Part shown: piece after piece, positions 1 through 12,740 of the stretch | Layout: every line of letters begins with the position of its first letter | Numbering within the stretch: the first letter of the stretch is position 1 | Assembly: GCA_013180625.2 (NCBI GenBank) | Contig: SNVD02006955.1 | Span: 1,488,001-1,552,000, forward strand | Length of the DNA stretch: 64,000 nt | Direction of reading: 5' to 3' | From: Boswellia sacra | Lineage: Eukaryota > Streptophyta > Magnoliopsida > Sapindales > Burseraceae | Notes under the pieces: model-generated | Seen by the model: the letters and a program-made list of their open reading frames with translations, nothing else | Told to the model about the DNA's origin: nothing | Databases searched by the model: none | Translations under genes and position numbers: made by a program

Positions 1-792
1 CATGGGAACACAATCACTTTTTATGTCAGGACCGCCACTTTCCATGGAATATATACCTTCAGTTCAAAGTTCAAACAATTACAATACATCGCCTACATAT
101 AGTACAGTTATGCTTCAGTTCAGTAAGTATTTTCAAACAGTTAAAAAGAGAAACGAAACTAACCCAAAATTGAAAAAAGAAATAATATTACCTTATTCTA
201 CCGAACTCGTGTATTCAAGTATTTTATACGTTTAATTGGTTGGTCGTATAGATACATTGACTCAGATATTAGAAGGGCATGTCGATGGAAAAGAATGACC
301 AAAAGAGAAATAAAAGAAAACAGTTCAACTACCCAAAAAAAAAAAAATTCTTTTATCACCAGAAGATAAGATAAGCTCGTTTATGAGATTAATTTTTAAA
401 TTTTGCTAGTGATATCTTTGTTTTTGTTCATCTTTTCTTCGTGCACGGTTGAACCAACAATACTAGCTAGCCCAATTGTTTGGGAAAATTTGGTCATTTA
501 TGGCCTAACAAATGGACCTTTGAAGAATGTTTCCAAGATCTATAAACAGTAGCCCTTGTTTTATAATAACTAACGTGGACATGAATGTCGCATGTTAATT
601 TGCCACTGCCATTGGGAACCCCAATTAATTTGACATAACGCTAATTAAATTAAATATAGTCGCATAGTTGAATATGCATCGAACATGACTTTAAATTACT
701 ATAATAGAATAAACCCAAATGACCATTTGGTCGTGGAATCATCACTGTATCATACAATAACAATACAAAAGCATGTTAGATAAAGGACCCAC
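1..792 (-). other. RBOHF-like intron 4 (continues off the left edge)
   Basis: AT-rich sequence that follows a GT donor at 792-791 on the minus strand. No reading frame matches the next RBOH exon on either strand, so I read it as intron that continues past base 1. It contains only A/T runs. Confidence 0.6.
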
Positions 793-2652
793 CTCGATAT
801 ATCCCAGTCTTTCAGGGTCTAACTCTTCCATGATCAAAGCTGCATATTCCTCTGCCTGCTCCTTCAATCTCGATAACTTGTTTGCAGAAGCACTCAGCAT
901 AATAATCTGTCCCAAAAAAAAAAATTTTATTAATTCACCCGCAATAATTTAAAAAAGAAAAAAGAAAAAAAGAGCATTTAAATAGGTAAAAAGACGAAAA
1001 AGCCCCCACCAACCCACTAAAAAACTTAATAATTACTTTTTATTAAAAAAAAAAAAGTTGGAGTTCCCATCTGTCCAATCTTTGAAGGCTTTCGGAGCAC
1101 TTGAATATCCATGTAATTAGAGATAAGATGAGTGATTAATTGATTAGAACATGGGTAACGTCAAGGACTAAGAAAACTCAACACTTAATTGATTTTTTAA
1201 TCTTTACATATAATTAATAAAAATATATATACTATTTGGAGTTGTTAGTATTGGTACTTCATGAAATTTAAGGTCACCGAATCCTCGCCTAACGTTGATT
1301 ATTAAAACCCAAAAATGACACCCTGTATATCAAGTTGCTTCCTAGCTAGCTTATACCAGGATTAAAATTAATCGAGACTTCTCTCTCGAATTGATTTTCT
1401 CTAATCATCAAGAAAAGGTCGGCGCATTGATTTTTAATTTGTTTATATATATCTAATCAGAAAATGATTGAGTGTTGGACAATTCATGCACTTAGATTAT
1501 GCTATTACTTTAATGTATTCTAGTGATTGATAAGATTATTTAATTAATTTATTAAATTAAATTAAATTAATTACCTCTTTTACTTCCTCTTCGGTGATTC
1601 TTCCATCTTCATTCTTATCCACCCTGCGACGTATTACAAATATCAACAGTTGATCAATATTAATTGAATAAAGTTTAATATTAATCAAAAAGTTGTTAAT
1701 TAATTATTTACTAATCATGAATTAATGCATACATGTCGAAGAAGATCTGAAGCCGAGAATCGAAGCTTTGATCTGTAATTTGCGACCAGTATTCGAAAAG
1801 CTCTTCTCTGCTAATCTTGTCAACTTTTAGCCTTCTTCTCCTACTCAAAGCATCGAAAAGCTCTAATGCGAAGTCTTTCGAATCTTTCATTCCTGTGAAA
1901 AAGGGAAATGACAACGTTAACCCTAAACAAAAAGTAAACGAAAACGGAAGCTTTGGAAATGGATTATGAGAGGAAGCAAAGGAAGAACCTATGCATTGTG
2001 CGAAATCGGAACGATAGAGGGATCCATCTTTGGCGAGCTTGTCGAAGTTGCTTCGAACTTCATTCCAGGCATCGAGGCCGTTGGTTTTGCTGTTGCTGAT
2101 GAATTTCAGTCCACGGAGAGCTTTCTGTGCACCTGACCGTGTCCGATCCAGCTGCGCTCGCTGCTTTCTCAAAGCACGAGCCGCCAAAGCCGAGTCAAAT
2201 CCATTCCCACCACCACCACCACCACCATTCTGACCCGAAGACGAAGTTGAAGCCGACAGCACACGAGCCGCATGGCCATGGCCCCACGAGAACCTCCTCA
2301 GCTCGGCTTTCAACTCCTGCGAGAACTGCCTCGCTTTAGCGACAGCTTCAGCTTTCAACTCCTGCGAAAACTGTCGCAACTTGCTCGACGAAGTTCGCTT
2401 TATCGTCGGCGATCTCGAAGCCGACGACGGAGTCTCAACTCCGGCGCCATCCTCGATGTTGATCACCCTAGGCGCCGGCTCCACGCTCCTGAGCACAATT
2501 GTGTCATCATCCTGAAGATCAATCGTGACTTCAACATACTCCTCAGCCGAGTTGGAATCGGCAGTTCCGGGTGATGACGCCGAACTCAATGCCACGTTGG
2601 AAGGAACAGTGTCAGAGGCCCACCGGCGCTGGTGATTCGCCAGGCCTCGCAT
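793..2652 (-). CDS. RBOHF: Respiratory burst oxidase homolog F-like NADPH oxidase, 5' exons only (partial)
   Basis: Plant plasma-membrane NADPH oxidases make apoplastic superoxide for defence, ABA and lignin signalling. Four exons on the minus strand: 2652-1989, 1892-1733, 1623-1575 and 906-793, giving 329 in-frame residues. The N-terminus has the [20 protein letters not shown] block and two FSQELKAE motifs next to RRFSW, typical of the RBOHF/RBOHA branch. The [14 protein letters not shown] and FAQCIGMKDSK blocks follow, then an EF-hand loop [12 protein letters not shown] at about residues 277-288, ending at [10 protein letters not shown]. The start is the first ATG of the conserved N-terminus. 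The haem-binding membrane domain and the FAD/NADPH domain are missing because the gene leaves the window; the next expected exon (LWQLETLL) is not in bases 1-792. Intron 1 is only 96 nt, divisible by 3 and stop-free. Family call is firm; the F-type subclass rests on recalled N-terminal similarity. Confidence 0.93.
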
Positions 2653-2811
2653 TTGATCAGATTAATTATAATACGAATTATAGAAAAAGAGTGAAAGAAA
2701 AACAAAACGAGAGGTTATTATAATTATAATTAATAGAATATATTTCAAAAAACAATGAAAGGTTTTTGGTACGTCAAGGATGAAGTTGAAGATGATTTGT
2801 TGGTTTGGTTT

Positions 2812-2873
2812 GTTTATAGAGAAGAGAGGAGAAGAGAGTGTGTGAGGGAGAGAGTGAGAGGGTTTATAGTGGA
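2812..2873 (-). promoter_or_regulatory. Putative RBOHF core promoter with TATA-like motifs and GA/CT-rich 5' leader
   Basis: Read on the minus strand there are two TATA-like motifs, CTATAAACA at about 2812-2822 and CTATAAACC at about 2861-2873. A CT-rich tract (GAGA-type on the plus strand, 2820-2862) lies between them. The distance to the ATG at 2652 would give a 5' leader of about 130-190 nt. Motif-based inference only. Confidence 0.4.
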
Positions 2874-5800
2874 GTAATCGAAGAACGCGCAAGGAATCTG
2901 AAGGAAAAGACACGTAACGCGCTTATGGTGAAATCTTTTTATTTTTTTCAAGAAAAGCGGGAAAAAGACAAGAGATTTGCATTTAGAGAAACATGGACCC
3001 AAAACCAATGCTTAAACTTAGATATAGCGAAGAGGAACGACGGGGACCTGTAGGCCCAATAGTACTCTTTTTTATTTGAATGGTGATGGAGGGGCAAATG
3101 TGTCATTATACATGCCTGCATATTTGAGTGCGTAAAGAAAGGGTGGAAGTGGGACCGTCGATGATTGGACTTTTTTTTTTTTTTGGTCGACGGCATGGAT
3201 CATCGCAGTCAACTGCCTCTAGATGGGAAAAATTAACTTTTATTTATTTATTTTTATTTTTTAAAATTTGTTAATTTTTGTTTTTTTAACTTTGACAAAA
3301 TGAATGGTGAATGGCAGACCAATTAATTAACAGTGAGTCAATTAACAGTAAGTTGTGAAAAATACTTAGGAATAACCAACGTACTACGTCATTATACTAA
3401 GAGTCATGGGTTAAAAGTGGTTATATTTTTAGTTATTTTTTTAACCACTTATTATAACTTGTCATCATTTTATTAGATATAGTTGCTCAGTTTTCTTATC
3501 TTTCTCATTTTTTCAATTTTTTTATGATAATATATTGTCATCTTATTAGATAAGCATATCAAATCAATATGATGATGTGGTATGTTTATTCTATATAAGT
3601 CTTTCTCCTACGCTTGTTTTGTTTCATTAATATGAAACTTGATTTTGTAAATTGCATTAGCAGCTGCAGTGAAATTGCCAATTAAAGTGACTGGGGCTGC
3701 GTTGCCATCCCAATAGCCATATATATATATACACACGAAGCTAAATAGCTAGGCGCTTAATTTTGATTTTCTGGGCACTGTTCCCATTTATGCATACCGT
3801 TCAGAGATCAGCAGAATGCCTTTTGTTTTGTGAACGAATCGACCGCATGCAACACAATTCAAAACTCCAAAGGTCCAAGATTAAGATTACCATCTCATTC
3901 TCATTAACGTGTACACATTGGAGAATTCTTACATGTAACATCTTCAATGATTCTGAACAAATAAACTATTAGAGAGTCACATGGGAGGGAGCACTTTTAA
4001 ATATTACTACATATAGCATAGCATTCAAGAGTGCTTTGATTATGAACGCATCCAAATAATTGAAGGGTGATTCATCAATTTGATTAAAATACAGATTTCC
4101 ATCCTGATAATTATGAAGATTGTCAAGGACATCCCATTCCATATATAAAGAGAATAGCACAACTGTGTCAGATTTTCAGTCCTCATTGCGACTTCAAGAT
4201 TCTATTTTCTACTAAAGACGTTGATATAATGCCAAATATAACAAAGTTTGATCGAAAACATTTTGCAAAAAGAAAATATAAACATATATATATATTAATG
4301 CATTGGAAAATGATATGCACAACTATGAATTGGCAACAGATTCACACCAAGGACGATTACAGATTCAGAATAGCTAGCTAAGCTATATGTGGACAGCTCT
4401 TCATAACCTTATTGAATATTATATATGCAGCCTATACGTTATTAATTTGTTTTGAAGCCATTCAACTAACACACTGGTTCAGTTGAATTAATTACTATAT
4501 ATCAATATAAACATATCATAATCATGGAAAGGAAGTTCTAGAATGAAAACAACTTGGCTATAGCTACTCGCATAATGCCTTTTGGAAAGCGATTCCAAAA
4601 GGCAAATCTGAAAACAATGTGAACGCAAACTCGATCAATAGAATTAACTGGGGGGGAAACAAACATAAAAATTTATGAATGCAAACAAAGAGAAGTTCAT
4701 ATTCTATGTTTTGAAATTGATGTAGAGAAATATATATATTGCTAGTTTTTTTTTTACATTTTTTTAAAGTCAAAATGGAACTAGTCTTTTTTATTTGTGA
4801 CAGAGAGAGGCTTTAGAGGATAAAGAAAATAGTCTGGATTGATTTGTCCATACTATGATCAATAATACATTCAGATATGAGTCACGAGAAGGGCACATTT
4901 AAAATTGATGAAATTACTCTAAAAGTAATGTAAATGTTTTCAAATTTCAAAACTACAATCCACAATGGGTTGGTTCAAGTGGTAAGGGCGTCCTAGGAGG
5001 GAGTTGGTAAGGCCAACGGTGAAGTCCTTAAGGGCATGGGGTTGATAAGAGTTTCATTACTATTATCATAATTTCAAAACTTAATTGAGTTAATACATGA
5101 TTTCTCCTCCATATAAAGATAAAACTTGTCCCTGAAGATATGTCTAAAATCTTACTACCGTTGGAGGAAAAATTAAAATTAAAGAAAAGAAAAAAGAAAT
5201 TGTCAACTTGACAGACATCATCCACCAACCGTTTTACATACTAACTGAACAAAATTAATTAATTAATTAAATTCCACTGGATTCCTAGCTGTGTTTGATA
5301 CTGGAAACTCAACTTCTCCTTTCCTATACACCACATGAAGCAAAATATATAATATTAATCTCATTAATCATTCCGTAAACTGCGACGACAATTAATTAAT
5401 TAATTATTCTTCCAATAATCTGCTAAATTTGTAACTAAGAGATTTGATTATGTGCAGCATGGCCATGTAACATCTAATTAGAGATAGAGAATTGTCTTTA
5501 AGGCTCATCTTTTAACTTTAAGATCACTTTAACCATTATTGGCAAGACTATATTGGAGGATAACACATGCATGCATGTCTCAAAGTTTAAGCAGTTTACC
5601 CACCATGCCGAAATTTCATATTCTTGATCCACTCTGGCCACCAAACAATTTGAGTTAGGGTTTGGTGCACGGGAATTGTGGTCAGCTTTCAGGTCTTTAC
5701 ATGACACAAAGCTTGCATGTTGATGCAGTAGACGCTGACCAAGAAAGCGAGATTGCACTACATTTATTTGCAGCATAATATTTCAAGCAGATTCTCGCAA

Positions 5801-7960
5801 TCTTTTAAGAAACAATACTGAATCGATGTTATTGCCATTTCCATGTGAGATCGAAGTGCATGGTAATGCGTATTTATTTTCTTGTGTATAATGAAAGCGA
5901 TTCTACTGAAATTCTTTGCTCGGTAAAACTTGTTTTCCGGATTCTGCACGGCAAGACCACATACAGTAAATGTAATATTCAAAGAAGAAATTAACTAATT
6001 AAGAATTCAAGTCATGCAAGCACTAGAGATATTATGCGAGAGTCAAAGCCAATTTTACGAATCAAATTTGTTCAACTTATAGACTGAACGTGTTTGAAAA
6101 TGTTGGCCTTCGAAAAATAATTTGTTGACTAGCAATAATTAATTAATTAATTAATTAAAGAAAGAAATTACTTCCAACTTGTGTCGTGCTTAAGTAGCTA
6201 CCGCAAATTAATCATTCTAGGACAGTGAAAAGAATGTCATGAGTCATGCATGCATCACTATATATATACACTATTTAATCTAACCAAGTTAATTAAACGT
6301 GAAATATTTTCTAGATTAAAGTTAGGTCATAAAAAGGCGAAGCAAGACAATCCATCAACAAGAGATATCGCACAACAAAAGTAAAAAAGAATGGCGGAGC
6401 CTTGCACGTTTATAGCGTAAAAAATGTGGTTTTAAAGCATTTCAATCAATCGACATGATTTCATTATTATTGAGTATATTGACAAGGGGAAGAAGGTGGC
6501 AACAATAACAATATCATCGCACAAGAATCGACCGATCGAGTACATTTCATTTTCTTTGGCAATAATTCAAAGACAAAATCCAGCAAGACATATAACCAAT
6601 GTTTAATTTCAAGATTTTTAACCCTTTTACAAGAGTACCACATACAAAAATGTCAAAAAATTACAGGGTTAGGGTTTGATGGACTTCATGTTTGCACTTC
6701 TAGCGAGATTAGTTACAATAAAATTTACCAAATGTAAGTAATATAAATACCCAGAATCCAAATGGTTTGTATTTTCTTATATGCATATATACATTTGCAT
6801 TTTAGCATTTAATGAAATGTGGAAGGTGAGACTGTTCATGAATATTGATGAATAGGTGGGCTTCTAGAAGATCCTTACGTGTGAAGCCCGGGGTGGTCCA
6901 CCGCTGCAACGGGTCCGCCACAAAGCTCTGAGTCAAGCACCTACCAACTCTTGCAAGAGAATCACATTTTTGATTTGTATTGCAATGGCCTTGCATTAAT
7001 AACTCTGCATATTTTTCTATCACGCGGTGTACACTTTTGTTATGTTGCTGTTGTCACCATTTGCAGTGGTTTTACTAAGCGTATCTATCAGCTTTGTTTT
7101 GGCTTTGTTCTTGTTTCTTTTATCCGTAAAAGGTTTAAGAAATGATATCGACAATCTTTATTTTATTTGTTTTCTTTTTGTTTCTTATATGCTAATTATG
7201 TTAGGGATCTCCTTAAGTCTCTGGAAAACACACAACTTTTTTTTTTAATCTGTATCTGGAATTGACTTTGAATTATTAAGTTCTGAAAGGCAAATAATGC
7301 GAACTATGTATAATATAAAATTATGATGCACGTTAAGAAAAAGAAAATTTTATTCAAAAAAGTAGTGGCCCCTGAAGAATTAACAATAAAAGGTCTTTCA
7401 ATCCGAGACGAAAAAACTTTATCGTTTAGTGGAAAATATATGTTGTTTGATCTTCGTTACGTTGCATCTATTATCAAAATATCGTCTGGTTGATTTGGGT
7501 CCAATATTCTTCTATACACACCTAGTTTATTTGGCTTGTTTCATGAGCTCCACAATCACAATTCAAGGTCGTCCCTTTTCATGAAGATCCATAATACGCT
7601 ATGAAGAAAACTAGAAACGTTATAATTAGGAACAGAAGTAAACTTAGAGGTTCAGAATTAAAAATATTTTTAAGGTCCACGTCCACCAACCAGAATTTTC
7701 ATGCACCGAAATGCACCATGTCATTGCTATGAGGTAAGCAAGTTCCACTTACAAGTCTTGTTTCCTTTTCATTCTTTGTTAGCCACAACTTCATTCTTCA
7801 TAGCATTCTTAGGTTTCCTTGTTTTCCACTGATTATTGTAGAAGAAAATTTTCTTTGAAATTCTTTACCCGTGGTTTTATTATTTCTGTCGAAAACTCGA
7901 TAGAATGAGGAGATTTTATTAAATAAATTACACATACTTAGGGACCATGTAAAAGAATTA

Positions 7961-7984
7961 TAATATATATATATATATATATAT
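7961..7984. repeat. (TA)n microsatellite
   Basis: Uninterrupted AT dinucleotide tract read directly. Length is likely to vary between individuals. Confidence 0.85.
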
Positions 7985-9758
7985 GAGCACAAATTTTTTC
8001 AATAAAAAATCAAGCAAATCAACGCCTAGGTAATTTAATTTAATCCAATTATCAAAGTGATGAAAGGGGACTAAAATGAATGAGCTTAAATAAGAAAGGA
8101 TAAAGAATAGAGATTATTAGCAATTAATTAAGTTGCTCTTTTGTTTGTCCATTATATATAATCTAACAAATTTCGTTAGTGTCTCAAGATTCTTTACTTC
8201 ATCATCATAATTAATAGTCATGGTAGTCTTTAATGTAGATAAAGTATACATGATTTTGCTTTCGTAACTTGTCTAATCAGTGAGAAATTAAATACCAAAA
8301 ACAACTATAGACAGAAAGCTGCCTCCTGCCTGATTGCTTAGCCAGAAAAAGCTGTGACCATATATTCAATTAATTGTACAGAAAGATAGGCTTAACATTA
8401 AGGGAGACCATGCTTATATTAGTGGGGAGTTGATCCAAATTGAGAATGCAAGGACTCTAAGCAAGATATATTGAAATGGGAAGTTTCGGTAGAAGCCGCT
8501 ACTGGCTCATATCAACAGGCTGGTCGTTGTCTCACCAGTTTCAGCCCCTTTTTTTTTCCCTTCGGGAGTTGTTAGAGTAGAGATAGCTAAAGTTGAAACC
8601 AAAATTGCTTAACTTGACCGGCCTCATGGCTCGTCAATGATAGTACGTAATAAGGATCACATTAATTCGATCCATCCTCTTATTATGTAACAGAAAGATT
8701 TTTTGCTTGCTCATAGCGGTAGGTAAAGACTTTGTAAAAGATTCTAATATGAAGTCTCCACATCTCCTTCATCATCAAAATCCACTTTATAAAACGCATT
8801 TCATCCCATTGCGTACCATTAATGATAATATGGGAAAAAGTATTCAACTCCTTGTCTATTAGTGGACCAATTTCCAATTCTCCATAATACAATTAATGTC
8901 TGAATCTAATGATCTCTTCAACTCCGTTATTTGAGAAATTTCTTGATCCTTAATTAGGATCAAGAAAGTGTACTGTAGTTGATTGGAGATCCATGTTTTC
9001 TACTAAATAAGCTTCTTTGATTATTATTTCAAAAGTAATTCCATATATTATTGGACGTATATTGCAAGATTTGAGTGTGGAATATTTGTGACCACAAAGA
9101 AAACGCGTCTTTAGTTAAAATCTTTGACACTATCTCGAATATCTATATTGAGGAGAGGCACTGATCAAGCAGCTTTGTGTAATGATATAGACAATTTAAT
9201 CTGTTGTTAAGCTTATGTTCATTTAAAATGCATTTTCAAGGTTTTAATGGGGTCGTTTGGTGATGAGATTTCGAGCAATGATTGAAAGAAGAAATGGCTA
9301 AATTTCCACCGACAGAAGAGAACACATATTGCTTAAAATTAATATCACTTGGTGCCAATCATGGCATACAAGAAGCACCCAAGGGAAAGAAAGTGAAAAG
9401 AGTAAATCCCACTGCATGAATTGAAGTACTATCAATAATATTAATTAATGTTAGAGGTGTCACCAGAATCAGCAGAAATTATATTTTAAAACAAGCTTTA
9501 AGGGTTTGGAGAAGCCTATAAATGGGAATGCGATAGAGATTACTTACGGCGGATTTGGCATATATAAAAGACCCACATTGCACATTAAGTGCCTGGAAAA
9601 CCTGTATAAATCCACTAATGTCTCTGAAAGTTATTCAATCAGCAGACAAGTGGCCAATGCTTGGCCTCATATATTACCATGGCAGACAATCCTATGATGA
9701 TTGATGGTTTTGGGTACATGCTACTTAGGTTTATTTGGAATTTCATGAATGAAACTAC

Positions 9759-9760
<2 letters not shown>

Positions 9761-9796
<36 letters not shown>
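9761..9796. repeat. (TA)n microsatellite
   Basis: AT dinucleotide tract of roughly 17 units, read directly. Confidence 0.9.
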
Positions 9797-9797
<1 letters not shown>

Positions 9798-10689
9798 GAA
9801 ATTCTTAACTGATAGCTCTGTTTGCTTTAATAAAGTGATAGAATTTAAGTCAGCTAAGGTTTTATTAGTGGATGCACGGGGGTGTAGCTGGAGGGTGAAA
9901 GAGATGCAAGTCTAGAAATGAATTTCTTTAATCCTCAAAATCAAAATTCCCCATTTGCATGGATGGAAGCTTGGACTTCTCAGCGGTCAGCGCAAGTCAT
10001 GAGTACACTTTACAAGGTGGATTTCAGACTTTTCAGTAAGCCCCATGATAGAACGCACTCGGTTAGGGAAGTTTGTTGTCATTCTTTTGAAGCGCCGGTA
10101 TGGGCCTCTAGTCCAATATCGTTTTTTTCAATGGAACCCAATAGAGTCTGACGGTAGGCCTCTGGGTTCCAGGTCGATGTTGAATTGCACCTGCATGCAA
10201 GTTGAAGTTACAAGTTAAAAGACTTAGCAATGAAGTTACACTGTAACCAAAAAGCTATCCGCATTTCTTTCATTTTATCCACTACACGGATTTGATGAGG
10301 TACTCGACTAGTCTTCTGAAATAATAAGACTATATTCCAGACACATCGAATGAAGGTAGATACTAAGAGGACTTCATTTCCAGGTTCAGATACCATAAAC
10401 TAAGTATATTACACAATCACGGAGTTGAAAATGTGGTTATGATTTTATTATTTATTTTACAGGAGTTAAATGAAGGTTTTAATGAAGAGTTATTAATTTA
10501 GTACGTAAAAGCTTGAGGCAATTCTATGCGAGCCAATAATGCTTGTAATGAATTATTGCTCGAAGAGAGAATTAAAGACAAATAAAAGTACCAACAATTA
10601 TTTATATATAATAATTCAAATCAACATAAAAGAACTTAATAAATAAATTTGAACGTACCCTAACTGAGGATATATAGACTAACCTTGAT

Positions 10690-11789
10690 CCACTAGTAAA
10701 ATAACTAAGAGACTTGATTTCAAGTCCAGGGAAACTTGACACATCAACCGACCACAAGGGCGGATTGATCGAGTGCAAAGCTAACCTCTTATAATATGGT
10801 TCAATTATACTCTCACGTAGCATGCTATAGATGCCCATATCCCTCCCTCCTCCTTCTGTGGTGTAAAGATCAGAAGCATCAATATTATCATCAAAGAAAT
10901 TTTTGCTTCAATGGCTCGAAAAGGAAGAATTATGACTTAGAAGAGAGCCCTGTTGCGCAAACTTTTTACCCTGCTCCACTCATTAGCGATGGTATCAAAT
11001 TTAAAAACTCGAAACCGATGGGTTTTATATATGGTCTTGCTCCCAGGCTTCCCCCCCTTCTCGACTAACCACTAACAATTATCCTCCCAATTCTACAACG
11101 TAGAGCAGCTGAAAAATAAAAGGTTGTTCAAGCAGCGTTAAGGGAAACTATCCTACTTGTTCTCCCAGCACTGGAACTTCTTCATCTTTACTTTTCACGG
11201 TTGGAATATCAAAAGCCATAGTATGACCTTGTCCATCGATACCATAAAACATTTCTTTGTAATACGTAATATCCCAATATTAATAAAGACTCTCCCATTT
11301 TTCTATCAATATGTCCACCTATAGTTAGCTGGTCTACAATATGCCAATAGTTCCATAAATGATCATCACTATATAATCCAATGTTAGAAAGGATTAGCTG
11401 ATGAAAGACATTTACCAATGAATGTAATCTCCAAGGCTTTCCAATTTTTGATTGTCCTAATGTGCGGTAGTTTGATTTGAACGGAGGAGAACCGATGTAA
11501 AAGAATCATATGCCAATCTGTGCCAATTGGGAGAATAACACCTTCTACCCCGGGCTTCAGGTAACATAATTTGATGTGTCCAACCCTGCCCGAGGAATCC
11601 AAACGGTGAAAATCTTTTAGGTGCAAGCATAAGCCAGGAAGGCTTATAACTCTTTCTTACAGTCATTGCAGCAGCTCGCCAGGAAGGACAAACACTGCCG
11701 AAAGCATCCAAGGTCTCGTACCCATACCATGTTATCCGTTTAGCAATTTCCTCCAAGAGGTCATGATTAAGTTCAACCCAGTCAGCCAC
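10690..11789 (-). pseudogene. F-box protein with DUF295 (SKIP23-type) domain, frameshifted pseudogene
   Basis: Minus strand. The first frame (11789-11457) opens with an F-box, LNHDLLEEIAKRITW..GSVCPSWRAA, followed by DUF295-type LPEARGRRCYSP. Homology then continues in a different frame (RFSSVQIKLPHI, about 11520-11470). A third frame carries KEMFYGIDGQGHTMAFDIPT at 11259-11180 and stops at a TAG at 11150-11148. Further downstream come FDTIANEWSRVKSL and NSSFS (about 11010-10900), then DASDLYTTEGGGRDMGIYSM, SIIEPYYKR and SINPPLW, down to about 10720. The order is that of an F-box/DUF295 protein of about 380 aa, but at least two frameshifts and an in-frame stop break it. Intact members are substrate receptors of SCF ubiquitin ligases. 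A very young allele or sequencing errors could mimic this, but the number of breaks argues for a dead copy. Confidence 0.85.
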
Positions 11790-12616
11790 GGCTATTCCAA
11801 CTATTCGAAAGTCAATTAATAAAAATAAAAATAAAAAACTTTGAAACCAAAGAAGAGTACAGAGGAATAGAAAAGATGAAAGATGGAAGATGAGAAGAGC
11901 AAATGTGACAAGACCCGCCCATAACTACGCTACTGAATCGTGCTTGTCTAGAAAAATGCATTTTAAACACTAACGTTTCTACAAATAAATGTAACAAACA
12001 ACATGAGTTTGCATTTTAAAAAGGCCTGAGGACTAGTTTCATAAGCTTAGCTGGTTTAATAAAAGAAGTGTGGATTTGGGTTATTTAATCTAAGGCACAA
12101 AAGACGTGTTACAGAATGCCTCATTATAGGGTATGTATGTGACGAGGGAGAAGAGGCAAGAAGGTCAAATATTTAATATTTTAAGAGATTTTAGTTTATT
12201 TATTAATTTTATAATGATTTATTTCTCTCATTATTTTATTTAATTTTCTTTAAAATAATGTTTGAGTTTAAGAAAATGAAGTCTATTGGTATTTTTTTTC
12301 CTGTGGAAATTAGATTATTGTATTTTAATTAAATTTTAGAATCCTTATTCAAGTGTTATAAATATTAGTCAAAACTATAAAAACTATTGGTTTAAACTGG
12401 AATATATGCGTATCTACATTAAAGTAATTATATTCTATACATAGAAAATTAACTCCCTTTCATCTAATTAATTTCAAAAATTAATGTGATTATAATAGTT
12501 CTAAATGTACGATCAACTTAACTCAGTTCATAACTCATTTCTGATGTGTTAACAGTCAGCTAACATCATCAAAGAAAGTTGATTTGGTTGAGATATGTAA
12601 ACTGTAAAATCAATTA

Positions 12617-12740
12617 AGGTAATTTGTTGGTTGAACTAGAAGCAAAAAATAGTGGGTTTGAGTTTCATTCTATAATATCAATTGCATTGTTGAACTTCAT
12701 CTTTGCGGGTTCTTGTCAATGGGCTCTCGCCACTGTTATT
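12617..12740 (+). repeat. Possible tRNA-derived SINE-like repeat, copy 1
   Basis: Contains TTGGTTGAACTAGAAGC, resembling a Pol III A box, and about 25 nt later GGGTTTGAGTTTC, resembling a B box. A GGCTCTCGCCACTG block follows near 12720. The same order recurs at 14461-14590. No poly-A tail or target duplication was identified, so this is tentative. Confidence 0.35.

Larger units (their letters stand above)
2880..10690. other. Intergenic spacer with no supported gene
   Basis: AT-rich spacer. Short open frames occur (for example minus 6802-7023, plus 9506-9915 and plus 9918-10151), but none shows a recognisable domain or a consistent exon chain. Visible structure: TTAA/TAAT tandem tracts near 5252-5268, 5390-5406 and 6137-6160; (TA)n at 7961-7984 and 9761-9796; a possible tRNA-derived segment near 4967-5010 (A-box-like TTCAAGTGGTAAGGGC). 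I see no RNA gene or complete transposon here. Confidence 0.55.

Noticed and set aside
2030..2574. Plus-strand frames opposite the first RBOHF exon
   Set aside because: Shadows of the GC-rich minus-strand exon; they lack any domain.
6802..7023. Minus-strand frame containing a GC-richer stretch
   Set aside because: Only about 73 codons with no family similarity I can name; the GC-richer patch could be an old repeat fragment.
9506..10151. Consecutive plus-strand open frames
   Set aside because: They cross a (TA)n tract, show no recognisable domain and no matching splice sites; treated as non-coding.
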